From: Sphaerisporangium perillae
GTDB taxonomy: Bacteria > Actinomycetota > Actinomycetes > Streptosporangiales > Streptosporangiaceae
DNA length: 64,000 bases
Direction of reading: 5' to 3'
NCBI RefSeq assembly: GCF_023276435.1
Contig: NZ_JALLPO010000026.1
Coordinates: 88,349 to 152,348, forward strand
Of this stretch, positions 17,138 to 25,518 are shown piece by piece. The position numbers and the translations under genes are program-made. Each line of letters starts with the position of its first letter. Position 1 is the stretch's first letter. Under the pieces are notes generated by a model. It was not told the origin of the DNA, did not search any database, and saw only the letters and a list, made by a program, of their open reading frames with translations.

Positions 17138-17823
17138 ATGACAGGTGTTCGCGCCCGGGGCGACGCCAGAGGAGGCCTATAACGCGGAGGCCGTCGTTGC
17201 CTCCAGCAGTGCCCTCGGTGCTGGGTGTGGCCGACGCAGTTTTGCCGAGATCGCTGACCGTGCAGGACTGACCAAGAGCACGTTCTTCCGTCACTTCGCC
17301 GACAAGCGTGAGGTGCTGTCCGGCGGACGGGACGTGATGGCGGATCGCTTCGCCGATGCGATCCGGACCGCTCCGCCCGGGGCGACGACCGCCGGCTGCC
17401 TCGCCGCGGCACTGGAGTCCGTCGCCGCCGCGTTCACTGCGGACCGCCACGATCTCGCCCGGCAGCGGCAAGCGGTGATCGCGGCCCAAAGCGAGCTGCA
17501 GGAACGCGAGCTGCTCAAGCAGGCCCGCCCTCGGTTCCGCCATGGCCGACGCCCTGCGCGCACGCGGAGCCGACGACACAACCGCGCGCCTGGCCGCCGA
17601 GATGGGCGTCCTCGCGCTCACCACCGCCTTCGCGCGCTGGGCAGAGCCCGACAACCGGCAGCCGTACACCGAGATCGCGCACGCGGTGCTGCGTGATCTG
17701 CAGGCCTGCGCAACACCCCTCGGCACAGACGCCGACGGCCGCGCCTGGCCCCGTTCCCCGGCCACGGCTGGCGCGCGGCCCCTGGGACAAACCCGCCCGC
17801 ATCCCCTCCGAGGACGGTCATGA
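17138..17823 (+). pseudogene. TetR-family regulator, frameshifted
   Basis: The HTH core SFAEIADRAGLTKSTFFRHF (~17230-17300) is clear. The frame carrying it runs to QERELLKQAR near 17526, after which the recognisable C-terminal half (ALGSAMADALRARGADD to IAHAVLRDLQA) continues in another frame. Removing one C in the GCCCGCCC run at 17522-17530 restores QAALGSAMADAL, so a one-base insertion is the simplest explanation. The N-terminus is also shifted: a natural start MTGVRARGDAR at 17138 is in a different frame from the HTH. It is either a genuine pseudogene or has sequence errors; two independent shifts favour decay. Confidence 0.7.
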
Positions 17824-18388
17824 CCTGGTTGTAGCCCGCCTCAGTGATGTGATTGCTCTCCTTGTACTCGCCGGTCCACGTCGCGGAGGTCAGCCGTGCC
17901 CGCCCCCGAACTGGACGCGCTGCGGCTGCCGGCCGACGTACCCGGCGCTGTCGACATCACTGGCCGGCGTACGTGCGCCAGCCCGCGGAACCCGTCGGCA
18001 TGGAAGATGAGAAATCGCTCGGCGACCTGCTCGCGCGCGGCGCGCCATCCGTGGCAATGGTCCTATCCGGGCCTCTCGACCTCCCCTGTTGCCTCTCCTG
18101 TGCAGATCCTGTGCGGGCTTACCACGATGATGTGTTCACACCGATCGTCCCCGAATCGGGCGACGGGAAGAACGCGCGCATCGCACGGGCACTTCTCGCG
18201 ATCGGAGCGGCGGCCGTTGCCAACCGGCCCGGACGGCCAGGCGGCCGGCCTCGGAGCGGGCGGTGACCTTCGGCCGAAGATATGACCGTCTCCTTACGGC
18301 TGCCTGCCACCTGGTGACCTTGGTCGGGCGGCGCTGTGTACTTGCCTTCGCGGGTTCCCCCTCGACCCGCGAACGGAGGCACACCCCC
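17824..18388 (+). other. Gene-poor stretch with coding-like scraps
   Basis: No intact gene is supported. A + strand piece from 17896 (PAPELDALRLPADVPGAVD) appears to continue in another frame as HWPAYVRQPAEPVGMEDEKSLG, which suggests a decayed reading frame. On the minus strand around 17800-17900 a coding-like piece reads TSATWTGEYKESNHITEAG. Neither was assigned to a family. The last part holds the promoter and GGAGG site of the secreted-protein gene. Confidence 0.3.
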
Positions 18389-19447
18389 ATGCACCAGACG
18401 AAACACCGCGCAACGCCGCCCGATCGACAGGGCGCGACACGGCAGCGCCGGCTCGCGGTCGTGCTGGCCCTCGTGACCGGAGTGGTCCTCGCGCCCGCGG
18501 CGTCCATCGCGGACGCCACTCGGACGAGCACGCCGATCACCTCGCACGGGCTCATCGACGTGCGGCAGCCGTCCACGACCCTTCTCAACCCGGCGAATCA
18601 GTCGTCGACCAGGGTGACCAAGCACCCGTCCCGCAAGCCGACGCCGACACCGACACCGTCCACGACAGCGACCCCGACCCCGACAGCGACTCCGACAGCG
18701 ACCCCGACCGTGTCGGCGCCGCACGCGCCGTTCGGCCTGTATGTGGCCTCCTCCCCTGAACTGCCCCCGCAGTTCTGCCAGAGCACGACCCCGCCACTGG
18801 CGCGGAGCACTCACCCTGTCTTCGGCGTGAGCAGCGGCGCCCCGGCCTACAACAGCGACCGGCCGAACCTGCGGGCTGCCTTCGAGTTGTCGCGCTCGAG
18901 CGGCGAACCCCTGCTGACCCAGACCGTGGCATTCGTCGGTTCGTCGGCGCGCTTCCAGGTGCCCGACGGCGTGTTGGTCGACGGCGCCTACAGCGTGCGG
19001 GCGCGGGCCGAGGACGGGGCGGCGGTGTCGGAGTGGCTGCCCTGGTGCGCGTTCACCATCGACACCTCCGACGCGGTGCCCACCCCGGGCGTCCCCGACG
19101 CGCTGCGCATCTCATCCGGCCCCTACTCCGGAACCCAGCAGTGCGGAGCCGAGAGCGGCGCTCCTGTCGTGGGAACCGGTGACAGTCCGGGCTTCGCCGC
19201 CTCCCCGACCCCCCACATCGTCGGCGTCACCTACCCGGACCTGAGCGCGACCTTCGAGATCGGCCACCCAGGGCAGGAACCGCTGATCCGGAAAACCGAA
19301 CCGATCTGGCCCAGCGGCCTGGTGTTCGGCACCGGCGTCGCACCAGGGACGCTGACTCCTGGCTCCTACCAGTTCCGCGTGCGTGCCGAGGACGGGAACG
19401 TGGTCTCGGCCTGGTCTCCCTGGTGCGCCTTCACGGTCACCGAGTAG
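18389..19447 (+). CDS. Secreted protein with Thr-Pro linker and two repeated C-terminal modules
   Basis: A 352-residue exported protein. Residues ~20-45 are a signal peptide (RRLAVVLALVTGVVLAPAAS). A Thr/Pro-rich linker (KPTPTPTPSTTATPTPTATP and on, ~90-118) follows. Then two homologous modules of about 110 residues occupy ~120-235 and ~240-352. Each carries the pattern LRAAFELSRSSGEPL/LSATFEIGHPGQEPL and ends YSVRARAEDG...SEWLPWCAFTID or YQFRVRAEDG...SAWSPWCAFTVT. Such WSPWC-ending beta modules occur in the tails of actinomycete wall-associated proteins with DNRLRE domains; here they stand alone. Function is unknown; a binding or adhesive surface role is an inference. ATG 18389 has GGAGG 9 bases upstream. 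Confidence 0.72.
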   Translation: MHQTKHRATPPDRQGATRQRRLAVVLALVTGVVLAPAASIADATRTSTPITSHGLIDVRQPSTTLLNPANQSSTRVTKHPSRKPTPTPTPSTTATPTPTATPTATPTVSAPHAPFGLYVASSPELPPQFCQSTTPPLARSTHPVFGVSSGAPAYNSDRPNLRAAFELSRSSGEPLLTQTVAFVGSSARFQVPDGVLVDGAYSVRARAEDGAAVSEWLPWCAFTIDTSDAVPTPGVPDALRISSGPYSGTQQCGAESGAPVVGTGDSPGFAASPTPHIVGVTYPDLSATFEIGHPGQEPLIRKTEPIWPSGLVFGTGVAPGTLTPGSYQFRVRAEDGNVVSAWSPWCAFTVTE

Positions 19448-19799
19448 CGGGCGGAGCACAGGGGCGGCAACCGGACGCTTCTCGCCCGCAGGATCATGAG
19501 CGCTCCGATGAGCGAGAGGAAGCCACCGGCGACGAACAGTCTCAACGCCGACCTGTAGTGCCGCCCGCCCGCCGTCCGGGCGTGCGGCGTGGCGGACACG
19601 TCATGTGCCCCCGGCGGCCGGTGAGCGGCCGCCGGGGGCACATCGTGGTGGATCGGGGTACCGGCCTGGCTTAGATCCAGAGAATGCCGGTCCGGGGGCC
19701 CGGGTCGATCGCATCGCAGCCGCCGCCTCGGCGAACAAGCAGGCGATCTACGCCATGAGAGTGAATCCTTGCTAGTCGCACGCAACCTCGTGGCGAGGG
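19448..19799. other. Intergenic region with strong hairpin
   Basis: This lies between the convergent ends of the secreted-protein gene and the DinB gene. Apart from the perfect hairpin at 19603-19643 nothing firm is seen. A minus-strand hydrophobic stretch (LRLFVAGGFLSLIGALMI) is present without a supported start. Confidence 0.45.
19603..19643. terminator. Perfect 17-bp inverted repeat
   Basis: ATGTGCCCCCGGCGGCC (19603-19619) and its exact complement (19627-19643) are separated by 7 bases. The stem is GC-rich, perfectly symmetrical, and lies between convergent genes, so it can serve both strands. Confidence 0.75.
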
Positions 19800-20510
19800 T
19801 CATGATCCGAGTAGATCGAGGTCACGAACGCAGAAGCCGTGGTGCGCCCACTCCTCGTCCAGTACCACCTGAATGCACTCCAGCACCGACTTTCCCCTGG
19901 CATACGGCGGCCAACCCGGGCCCGCCGGCACTGGCGCGGGCGCCGAGAGCTGATCGGCCGTCACCGTCGACAGCCAACGCTCTAGCTCAGCGCCTTGCAC
20001 GTCTCGCGCGGCCAGCACCTCGTCCAGACTGGGGGCCGCCGCTCGGTCCAGGCCCTGCTCCTCCTGGTCAGGGACGAACTCGGACGCCAGCCCGATCGCG
20101 GTGAACGGCTCGGTCGATCCCAGACAGCAGCGGCGGAACCACGAGTCGTGCACGAACACCAGATGGCGCTGGGTCTCTACCGCCGACCATTCGCCGCCGA
20201 CGCGCTGCTGCTCCGAACCCCTGGGCATCGCTCGCAGCCGCTCGATCGTCTCCGCCCAGCCGGCCCGCAGCTGCCGGACAGCCTGCAGCAGGTCCGCCGG
20301 ATCGGCTGAGCGGAGCAGCAGCCGCACCGGATACCGGCGGTCAAGCTCGGCTTCGACGTACGACGTCACCTCGACTCCGTTGACCACCAGATTGGTGACC
20401 AGCCCGTCGATCACAGCGTCCTGCATTACCACCCCGATCAGACGAGCGCGGGTCAAGTCACACTCGCGGAACTCGGCATCAGTCAGGTCCTGGTCCTTGA
20501 AGCTCGCCAT
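19800..20510 (-). CDS. DinB-family protein with pentapeptide-like N-terminus
   Basis: A 236-residue protein. Residues 1-45 read as degenerate pentapeptide repeats (DLTDAEFRECDLTRARLIGV), followed by a DinB-like four-helix domain (~70-230) with conserved helix GEWSAVETQRHLVFVHDSW, which places a metal-ligand-type His in helix 2, and a late EEWAHHGF segment supplying further His residues. This pentapeptide-DinB combination is a known actinobacterial arrangement; the enzymatic role (often mycothiol-dependent transfer or detoxification) is not established. Start ATG is at 20510. It sits next to the ECF sigma fragment. Confidence 0.78.
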   Translation of the reverse strand: MASFKDQDLTDAEFRECDLTRARLIGVVMQDAVIDGLVTNLVVNGVEVTSYVEAELDRRYPVRLLLRSADPADLLQAVRQLRAGWAETIERLRAMPRGSEQQRVGGEWSAVETQRHLVFVHDSWFRRCCLGSTEPFTAIGLASEFVPDQEEQGLDRAAAPSLDEVLAARDVQGAELERWLSTVTADQLSAPAPVPAGPGWPPYARGKSVLECIQVVLDEEWAHHGFCVRDLDLLGS

Positions 20511-20650
20511 GCCGGGCAGTATCCACCGGCGTACCGACAACCGCGCAGTTACCGCCATACGAGACGAGGTCAACGTTCGGCTAGGTACACGCGAGCGATC
20601 GTCGATGTCCGGATGCGCACGCGGGCGTGCCATAAGCAGGCACTCGCTCT

Positions 20651-21099
20651 TCACGCTGTCACGCGTTCGAGCAATGCGAGATCCTCGCCGGAGAACCGGG
20701 CTCGCCGCCGGGCGTGGTGGATCATCATCAGCGCGAGCAGCCCGTGCGCCTCCGGCTCGTCCGGCATCAGTGCGGCGAGCACTCGCCCCAGACGGATGGC
20801 TTCGGCGGCGAGGTCGACCCGGCCGCTGTAGCCCTCGTTGTAGATCAGGTAGATGACGGCCAGCACCGCATCGAGGCGGTCTGGAATCAGGTGCGCGTCG
20901 GGAACCGCGAACGGGATCCCAGTCGCCTTGATCTTGGCCTTGGCGCGGGACAGGCGGCGCTTCATGGTCTCCTCGGAGACCACGAACGCCCGTGCGATAT
21001 CGGCGGTCTCGAGGCCGCCCGGGGCCCGCAGCGTGAGCGCCACCTGCCCTTCCAGTGGCAGCGCCGGGTGGCAGCAGGTGAAGATCAGCTCGAGCACAA
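20651..21099 (-). pseudogene. ECF sigma factor fragment (ECF42-like), truncated at both ends
   Basis: The minus strand encodes about 150 residues of a long-form ECF sigma factor: LELIFTCCHPALPLEGQVAL, then the region-4 helix-turn-helix IARAFVVSEETMKRRLSRAK, and the start of the C-terminal extension DRLDAVLAVIYLIYNEGY through PDEPEAHGLLALMM. The N-terminal region 2, needed to bind core polymerase and the -10, is missing. The C-terminal extension stops early at DLALLERVTA. It cannot be a working sigma factor. Loss at both ends points to deletion on either side. Confidence 0.75.
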
Positions 21100-21293
21100 C
21101 TCCAGGACAGCCCAGACGCCAGCCGCCGACCCGGCACCGGTACACCGCGTCCAGATCCGGGGTTGAGGAGCAACGGTACAGCCGTTGGCCCCTTCGACCC
21201 GCTGCGCCGCGAGCGCGAGGACGGCCTCGACACCTTGAACCCGGTGATCAAGCAGCCCTGGTTCGGCGCGTCGATGATCCTTTACGGCGCCGG

Positions 21294-21713
21294 CTACCCC
21301 GGCTTCGTCCAGTGAGGGGTCGAGTGCATCGGCGAGCACGGCAGCCTGCGTGGGGCCGCGAAGATGATGCGCGATCTGGATGTCGGCGCGCTCTCCTTCG
21401 CGGCCTCACGGCTCATAGTGCTGACGATCTTGGGACCGCGGGCGGCCAGATCGTCGTGCAACTCGGTGACCTTGGCGGTGGTGGTGTCGGCGTATTCGCG
21501 GGCTTGCTCCGGCAGGCTCTTGACAACGGTTTCGCGCGCCTTGCCCGGCAGCTCCTTGGCAGTCTCGCGGACCTCACCCTGGTGGGCCCGTAGCTGCTTC
21601 TGCAGCCGCTTACGCAGCTCGCGCAGGTTCTCAACGGCGTAGTCGCCTGCGCCCGCGGTGGCGTAGAACGGCTTGGGCTTGGTGATCTTCTTGACCCGAT
21701 CGGCGAGCGTCAT
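21294..21713 (-). CDS. HbhA-like helical protein, C-terminal tail altered
   Basis: A 139-residue protein beginning TLADRVKKITKPKPFYATAGAGDYAVENLRELRKRLQ (shown in parts), which resembles the N-terminus of mycobacterial heparin-binding haemagglutinin-like and apolipoprotein-like coiled-coil proteins. Heptad-rich helices run to about residue 105 (AREYADTTTAKVTELHDDLAARGPKIV). After STMSREAAKE the tail becomes Ser/Arg/Pro-rich and unlike the lysine-rich tail of the family, so the end probably comes from unrelated DNA. ATG 21713 has GGGAGGGAG upstream. The upstream XRE gene overlaps it by 83 bases; XRE and HbhA-like pairs are common in actinobacteria. Confidence 0.65.
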   Translation of the reverse strand: MTLADRVKKITKPKPFYATAGAGDYAVENLRELRKRLQKQLRAHQGEVRETAKELPGKARETVVKSLPEQAREYADTTTAKVTELHDDLAARGPKIVSTMSREAAKESAPTSRSRIIFAAPRRLPCSPMHSTPHWTKPG

Positions 21714-22161
21714 AGGCACTTGCTCCCTCCCGGAAGTCTGGTACGGCATCGCCGTTGCGGGCGAGCCGCGTCTGTGATCGCGACTCATCGGATGTGTCGA
21801 CTCGGTCTCCGGAATCTCGGTCCGGTTTCTCCCTTCGGAACGATTCGTAGATGTCGATCAGCACTTGGCGTTGCCGCCAGGTCATATTGGTGTCCGCCCT
21901 GATCGCGGCCAGCGCGTCACTGTGGGGACTGCGATCCTCCAACAGCCCCGCCTGCACAGACAGCGCCTGGGCCGAGATGTGCATCCCTCTGGCGATCTGG
22001 TGCAGAATCACGGCGCTCGGTTTACGAAGGCCACGCTCGACCTGGCTCAGGTAGGAGTTGTAGACGCCCGCCTGGGCGGCGAGCTGGCGCAGCGACATCT
22101 TCGCCTGCTGCCGCTGCCGGCGAATGTATTCGCCGATCAGGCTCCTCCTGCTCAGTGCCAT
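21631..22161 (-). CDS. XRE-family helix-turn-helix regulator
   Basis: A 176-residue protein with an N-terminal HTH_3 domain (residues ~8-65: MSLRQLAAQAGVYNSYLSQ, VERGLRKPSAVILHQIARG) followed by LSVQAGLLE and a conserved WRQRQVLIDIYESFRRE segment (~95-112), after which the family normally ends. Here the frame runs on for ~60 residues, overlapping the HbhA-like gene by 83 bases, and the tail has low-complexity Arg-rich composition, so a downstream frameshift is possible. It probably regulates the adjacent HbhA-like gene. Confidence 0.75.
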   Translation of the reverse strand: MALSRRSLIGEYIRRQRQQAKMSLRQLAAQAGVYNSYLSQVERGLRKPSAVILHQIARGMHISAQALSVQAGLLEDRSPHSDALAAIRADTNMTWRQRQVLIDIYESFRREKPDRDSGDRVDTSDESRSQTRLARNGDAVPDFREGASAYDARRSGQEDHQAQAVLRHRGRRRLRR

Positions 22162-22369
22162 ACCCCATCCTCAGCGGCGGTGCTTGCAATTGCGAAATCT
22201 GACACACAACAGCCAGCAAAGATGTGTCAGGCTGGTAGCGCCGATAGGACGACCGAGGCGGCCGCGATCGTGAACCGGCGAGGGAATGCCGGTACAAACC
22301 CTGACACCAGCCTCGATCAGCAACGTCTTCACGCGTCAGGCGACCAGCACCATTGCTGCGATCGAGGCG

Positions 22370-22486
22370 TCAACGCTCTTCCCAGACGTAGTCCTCGTCC
22401 TCGTCCTCGTTCCAGACGACCGAGGTGTCGTCAGGGTCAGGTAGCAGGTCCTCGTCGTCGACGTCGTCGAGGTGCTCAGGCGTCAT
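22370..22486 (-). CDS. Acidic microprotein, 38 residues
   Basis: ATG 22486 to TGA 22370 encodes MTPEHLDDVDDEDLLPDP, continuing DDTSVVWNEDEDEDYVWEER. About half the residues are Asp or Glu, with Trp at 26 and 35 in two V-W contexts. GGGGAGA sits 5 bases upstream, a good ribosome binding site. The codons have a high third-position GC that fits coding use. There is no Cys and no known family. It could be an acidic regulator-binding peptide or a peptide precursor; no processing gene is near. Confidence rests on the start site and codon pattern. Confidence 0.5.
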   Translation of the reverse strand: MTPEHLDDVDDEDLLPDPDDTSVVWNEDEDEDYVWEER

Positions 22487-22756
22487 GATGTCTCCCCGTC
22501 AATGCCGAGGTCGAGGCGGGCCGGCCATCTCTCAGCGCTCTGGTGCAGGTTGCCATGCCTGTCATCCCCGCACCGCTGACCACAACTCCCCTAGATGAGG
22601 CAAAAGAACCGATCGAGGAGTCCGGTTTGGCTTTGTCAACCTCATTCGGGGCCACATGACGGCTCGACTCGGACCCACCCGACCCGTCGGCGGGTTCCAG
22701 GAGCATGGCGGGCGCTGCGGATGCGCCCGCCGTGCGAGAGCGGTAAGGGGATGCGG

Positions 22757-23782
22757 TCAGGCGGCGGAGCGTTCATTGACGGGTCGGCGGCGGAGGTTCG
22801 AGCGCTGGAGGGCCGGGGGAAGGTAGGCCATGTCGAGCGTGCCGACATCGGTGCCGGGCGGAACGATCTCGTCGATCCGGTCGAGGATCTCGTCGGTGAG
22901 CGTGACGTCGACGCCGGCGAGCAGGTCGTCGAGCTGCTCCATTGTGCGCGGCCCGATGATGGCGCTGGTCACGCCAGGATGAGTGATCGCGAACGCCATC
23001 GCGAGGTGCGTCATCGGCAGGCCCGCCTCTTCGGCGAGCGGAATGATCTGTTCGACGGCGTCGAGCCGACGCTCGTCACTGAGGTGCTTGAAATAGGCGG
23101 CGCGGCGGAGGTCGGTCTGCTGACCCTTGCGGATGCGCCCGGTGAGCATTCCCTGCGCGAGCGGGCTCCACACCATCGTGCCCATCCCGTAGCGTTGGGC
23201 GACGGGCAGCACCTCGGTTTCGATGCCGCGGTTGAGGATCGAGTAGGTCGGTTGTTCGGTGCGGAACCTTTCCAGGCCGCGCCGCTCGGCCACCCACTGG
23301 GCTTCGATGATGTCGGAGGCGGGCATCGTGGACGACCCGATCGCACGGACTTTACCGCTGTGGATCAGGTCCGAGAGCGCGGAAAGCGTCTCCTCGATGT
23401 CGGTGTCGGGATCCGGTCGGTGGATTTGGTAGAGGTCGATGTGGTCGGTCTGCAAGCGACGCAGCGAGTTCTCGACCTCGGTCATGATCCAGCGCCTCGA
23501 GTTGCCTCGCTGATTGGGATCATCCCCCATCGGGAGATGCAGCTTGGTCGCAAGGACGACGTCGCCGCGACGCCCCTTGAGCGCCTTCCCCACGATCTCT
23601 TCCGACTCGCCGTGGGCGTACGCGTCGGCGGTGTCAACGAAGTTGATCCCTGCATCCAGCGCTCTATGGATGATGCGGATCGAGTCGTCGTGGTCGGGGT
23701 TGCCGATGGCCCCGAACATCATTGCGCCGAGCGCGTAGGGACTGACCTTGATGCCGGTCCGGCCGAGGGTGCGGTACTGCAT
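22757..23782 (-). CDS. Aldo/keto reductase
   Basis: A 341-residue NADPH-dependent oxidoreductase of the AKR superfamily (YajO/Tas-like group). The TIM-barrel start is MQYRTLGRTGIKVSPYALGAM; the catalytic segment DTADAYAHGESEEIVGKAL holds the Asp and Tyr, ATKLHLP the Lys, and DHIDLYQIHRPDP the His position. The C-terminal cofactor segment is SAIIGPRTMEQLDD. Start ATG 23782 has GGGAGA 8 bases upstream; the frame extends further upstream without support. It is divergent from a TetR gene with palindromes between them, so TetR control by a reactive aldehyde or other xenobiotic is likely. Confidence 0.92.
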   Translation of the reverse strand: MQYRTLGRTGIKVSPYALGAMMFGAIGNPDHDDSIRIIHRALDAGINFVDTADAYAHGESEEIVGKALKGRRGDVVLATKLHLPMGDDPNQRGNSRRWIMTEVENSLRRLQTDHIDLYQIHRPDPDTDIEETLSALSDLIHSGKVRAIGSSTMPASDIIEAQWVAERRGLERFRTEQPTYSILNRGIETEVLPVAQRYGMGTMVWSPLAQGMLTGRIRKGQQTDLRRAAYFKHLSDERRLDAVEQIIPLAEEAGLPMTHLAMAFAITHPGVTSAIIGPRTMEQLDDLLAGVDVTLTDEILDRIDEIVPPGTDVGTLDMAYLPPALQRSNLRRRPVNERSAA

Positions 23783-23858
23783 ACGGTTTCTCCCGAGGTT
23801 GTGGTCGCGGTGTGGTGGGCGTTCTTTCGATGCCGTACCCTGGACCGAAACGGAACGT

Positions 23859-23894
23859 CTTTCCGGAACTATACGGAAAGGCTTTCCGGAAAAG
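23859..23894. promoter_or_regulatory. Candidate TetR operators in the divergent intergenic region
   Basis: CTTTCCG (23859-23865) and CGGAAAG (23874-23880) form an inverted repeat with an 8-base AT-rich spacer containing TATA. A second near-palindrome, CTTTCCGGAAAAG, follows at 23882-23894. The repeated TTTCCGGAA half-sites lie between the aldo/keto reductase and TetR start codons and are probably the TetR binding sites. Confidence 0.6.
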
Positions 23895-23910
23895 CAAGCG
23901 AGGGAGTGTC

Positions 23911-24558
23911 GTGACGGAGAACACGGCGCCGACCGGAGTCGACTCGACCGGCTCCGCGGGTCCGGGCGCACTCGAACGCGCGCCGCGTCGGCTGCGCGCC
24001 GACGCGCAACGCAACATCGACTCCTTGCTTGAAGCAGCGAAGGCCGTCTTCGGCACGTCAGGCGTGGACGCGCCCGCGAAGGAGATCGCTGATCTGGCCG
24101 GCGTCGGAGTGGGAACGCTGTACCGGCACTTCCCGCAGCGCTCGGACCTGGTCAAGGCCGTGTTTCAGCGCGAGGTGGATGCCTGCGCCGACGCGGCCCC
24201 GGCGCTGACCGCAGCGCACGAGCCGGGAGTAGCACTCGCGAAGTGGCTCCACCGGTACACCGAGTTCATCGCGACCAAACGAGGACTCGCTACAGCCCTT
24301 CACTCGGGCGATCCGGCGTTCGACGCCCTGCCGGGCTACTTCATGCAGCGACTCGGACCCACCCTCGGGTCACTACTCGAAGCCGCGACAGCGAGTGGCG
24401 AGATTCGTGCCGACATCAGCCCCAAGGACCTCCTGTACGCCGTCGCCAATCTGTGCCTGCCCGTGGCGGACGAGGGAGTCGCGTACAGCCAACGCATGGT
24501 CGCGCTCCTCATCGACGGACTACGCTACGGCGCCGATACGAGCCGGTCTCGCTCCTGA
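23911..24558 (+). CDS. TetR-family transcriptional regulator
   Basis: A 215-residue repressor. The HTH occupies residues ~30-75 (IDSLLEAAKAVFGTSG, KEIADLAGVGVGTLYRHFPQ). The C-terminal domain (~90-210) matches the SbtR-type TetR_C group, with GLATALHSG and LLIDGLRYG. Start GTG 23911 follows AGGGAG at 23901-23906. It is divergent from the aldo/keto reductase and has palindromic sites just upstream, so it probably represses both genes. Confidence 0.88.
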   Translation: MTENTAPTGVDSTGSAGPGALERAPRRLRADAQRNIDSLLEAAKAVFGTSGVDAPAKEIADLAGVGVGTLYRHFPQRSDLVKAVFQREVDACADAAPALTAAHEPGVALAKWLHRYTEFIATKRGLATALHSGDPAFDALPGYFMQRLGPTLGSLLEAATASGEIRADISPKDLLYAVANLCLPVADEGVAYSQRMVALLIDGLRYGADTSRSRS

Positions 24559-24699
24559 AGTCGTGCCTGCCGGAGCCGATCGTGGCACGGCTGTCGCAGA
24601 CGCCCCTCGGGCGGGTGGCATTGACCGGCACCCTCTATGGGCGTCCCGAACTCTGCCCGCCCGACGGGGACCTTCTTCTGCCGGCGACCTTGTCGTGCC

Positions 24700-25518
24700 T
24701 TAGGGCTTCCGTCCAACACCGCAGAATCCCGCCACCTCGGGAGGTTCACCGAACGGGATGGCCTCGGGGCGCCACCGTGACATTGAGACCAGGCCCGGCT
24801 CGACCAGTTCAAGACCGTCGAAGAACTGGAGGATCTGCGCTTTTGTACGAGCCATGAGCGGAACTGCCGCGTTTGCGTTGTAGTCCGCCTGGGCCGCGGC
24901 ATTCGCCTCGACGACGTCATGGCTGCCGATGTCGAAGGTGGCGTGGGTGAGCGCCAGGTGCGAACCCGATGGCACGGCCTCGACCAGCTGGGCCACGACC
25001 CGGCGCACGAGGTCGAAATCCTCCACGAAGTGGAGGATCCCCAGCAGCATGAGGCCGATCGGCTGGTCGAAGTCCAGCGTGTTGGCGGCCTTGGCCAGGA
25101 TCATCTCCGGTTCGCGCAGGTCTGCCTCGATGTAGTCGGTGACCCCTGTGCTGCTGTTGAGCAGGGCCTGGGCGTGCACTAGCACGAGGGGGTCGTTGTC
25201 GACGTACACGATCCGCGATTCAGGGGCCACCCGCTGGGCGACCTCGTGGGTGTTGTCCATCGTGGGCAAGCCGGTGCCGATGTCCAGGAACTGACGGATG
25301 CCTTCCTCGCCGGCCATGTAGCGAACAGCGCGGCCCAAGAAGGCTCGGTCCGTGCGGGCGATCGTATCGATCTGCGGGAAGAGTTCCCGGTATCGCCTGG
25401 CGGCCTCCCGGTCGACCTCGTAGTTGTCCTTGCCGCCGAGGAAACAATTCCAGACTCGAGCGCTGTGCGGAACACTGGCGTCGATCTTGCGGGAGGAGTC
25501 GTCTGTCACGGGAAGCAT
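24700..25518 (-). CDS. SAM-dependent methyltransferase, DUF574/Methyltransf_19 type
   Basis: A 272-residue protein of the actinobacterial DUF574 family. Diagnostic segments are HSARVWNCFLGGKDNYEVDREA near the N-terminus (in parts), FLDIGTGLPTMDNTHEVAQ as the SAM-binding motif I, and IVYVDNDPLVLVHAQALL as motif II. The rest follows the class I fold to PEVAGFCGVGRK. ATG 25518 gives the usual family start; GTG 25542 is possible. The family is abundant in actinomycetes, often next to XRE/DUF397 regulators, but no DUF397 gene was recognised here. The substrate is unknown. Confidence 0.9.
   Translation of the reverse strand: MLPVTDDSSRKIDASVPHSARVWNCFLGGKDNYEVDREAARRYRELFPQIDTIARTDRAFLGRAVRYMAGEEGIRQFLDIGTGLPTMDNTHEVAQRVAPESRIVYVDNDPLVLVHAQALLNSSTGVTDYIEADLREPEMILAKAANTLDFDQPIGLMLLGILHFVEDFDLVRRVVAQLVEAVPSGSHLALTHATFDIGSHDVVEANAAAQADYNANAAVPLMARTKAQILQFFDGLELVEPGLVSMSRWRPEAIPFGEPPEVAGFCGVGRKP

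Noticed and set aside
19366..19803. Minus-strand frame with a hydrophobic segment
   Set aside because: It overlaps the secreted-protein gene and lacks a start site or family match.
22634..22639. TTGACA on the minus strand as a promoter for the acidic microprotein
   Set aside because: It lies ~150 bases from the start codon and no convincing -10 box follows at 17 bases.
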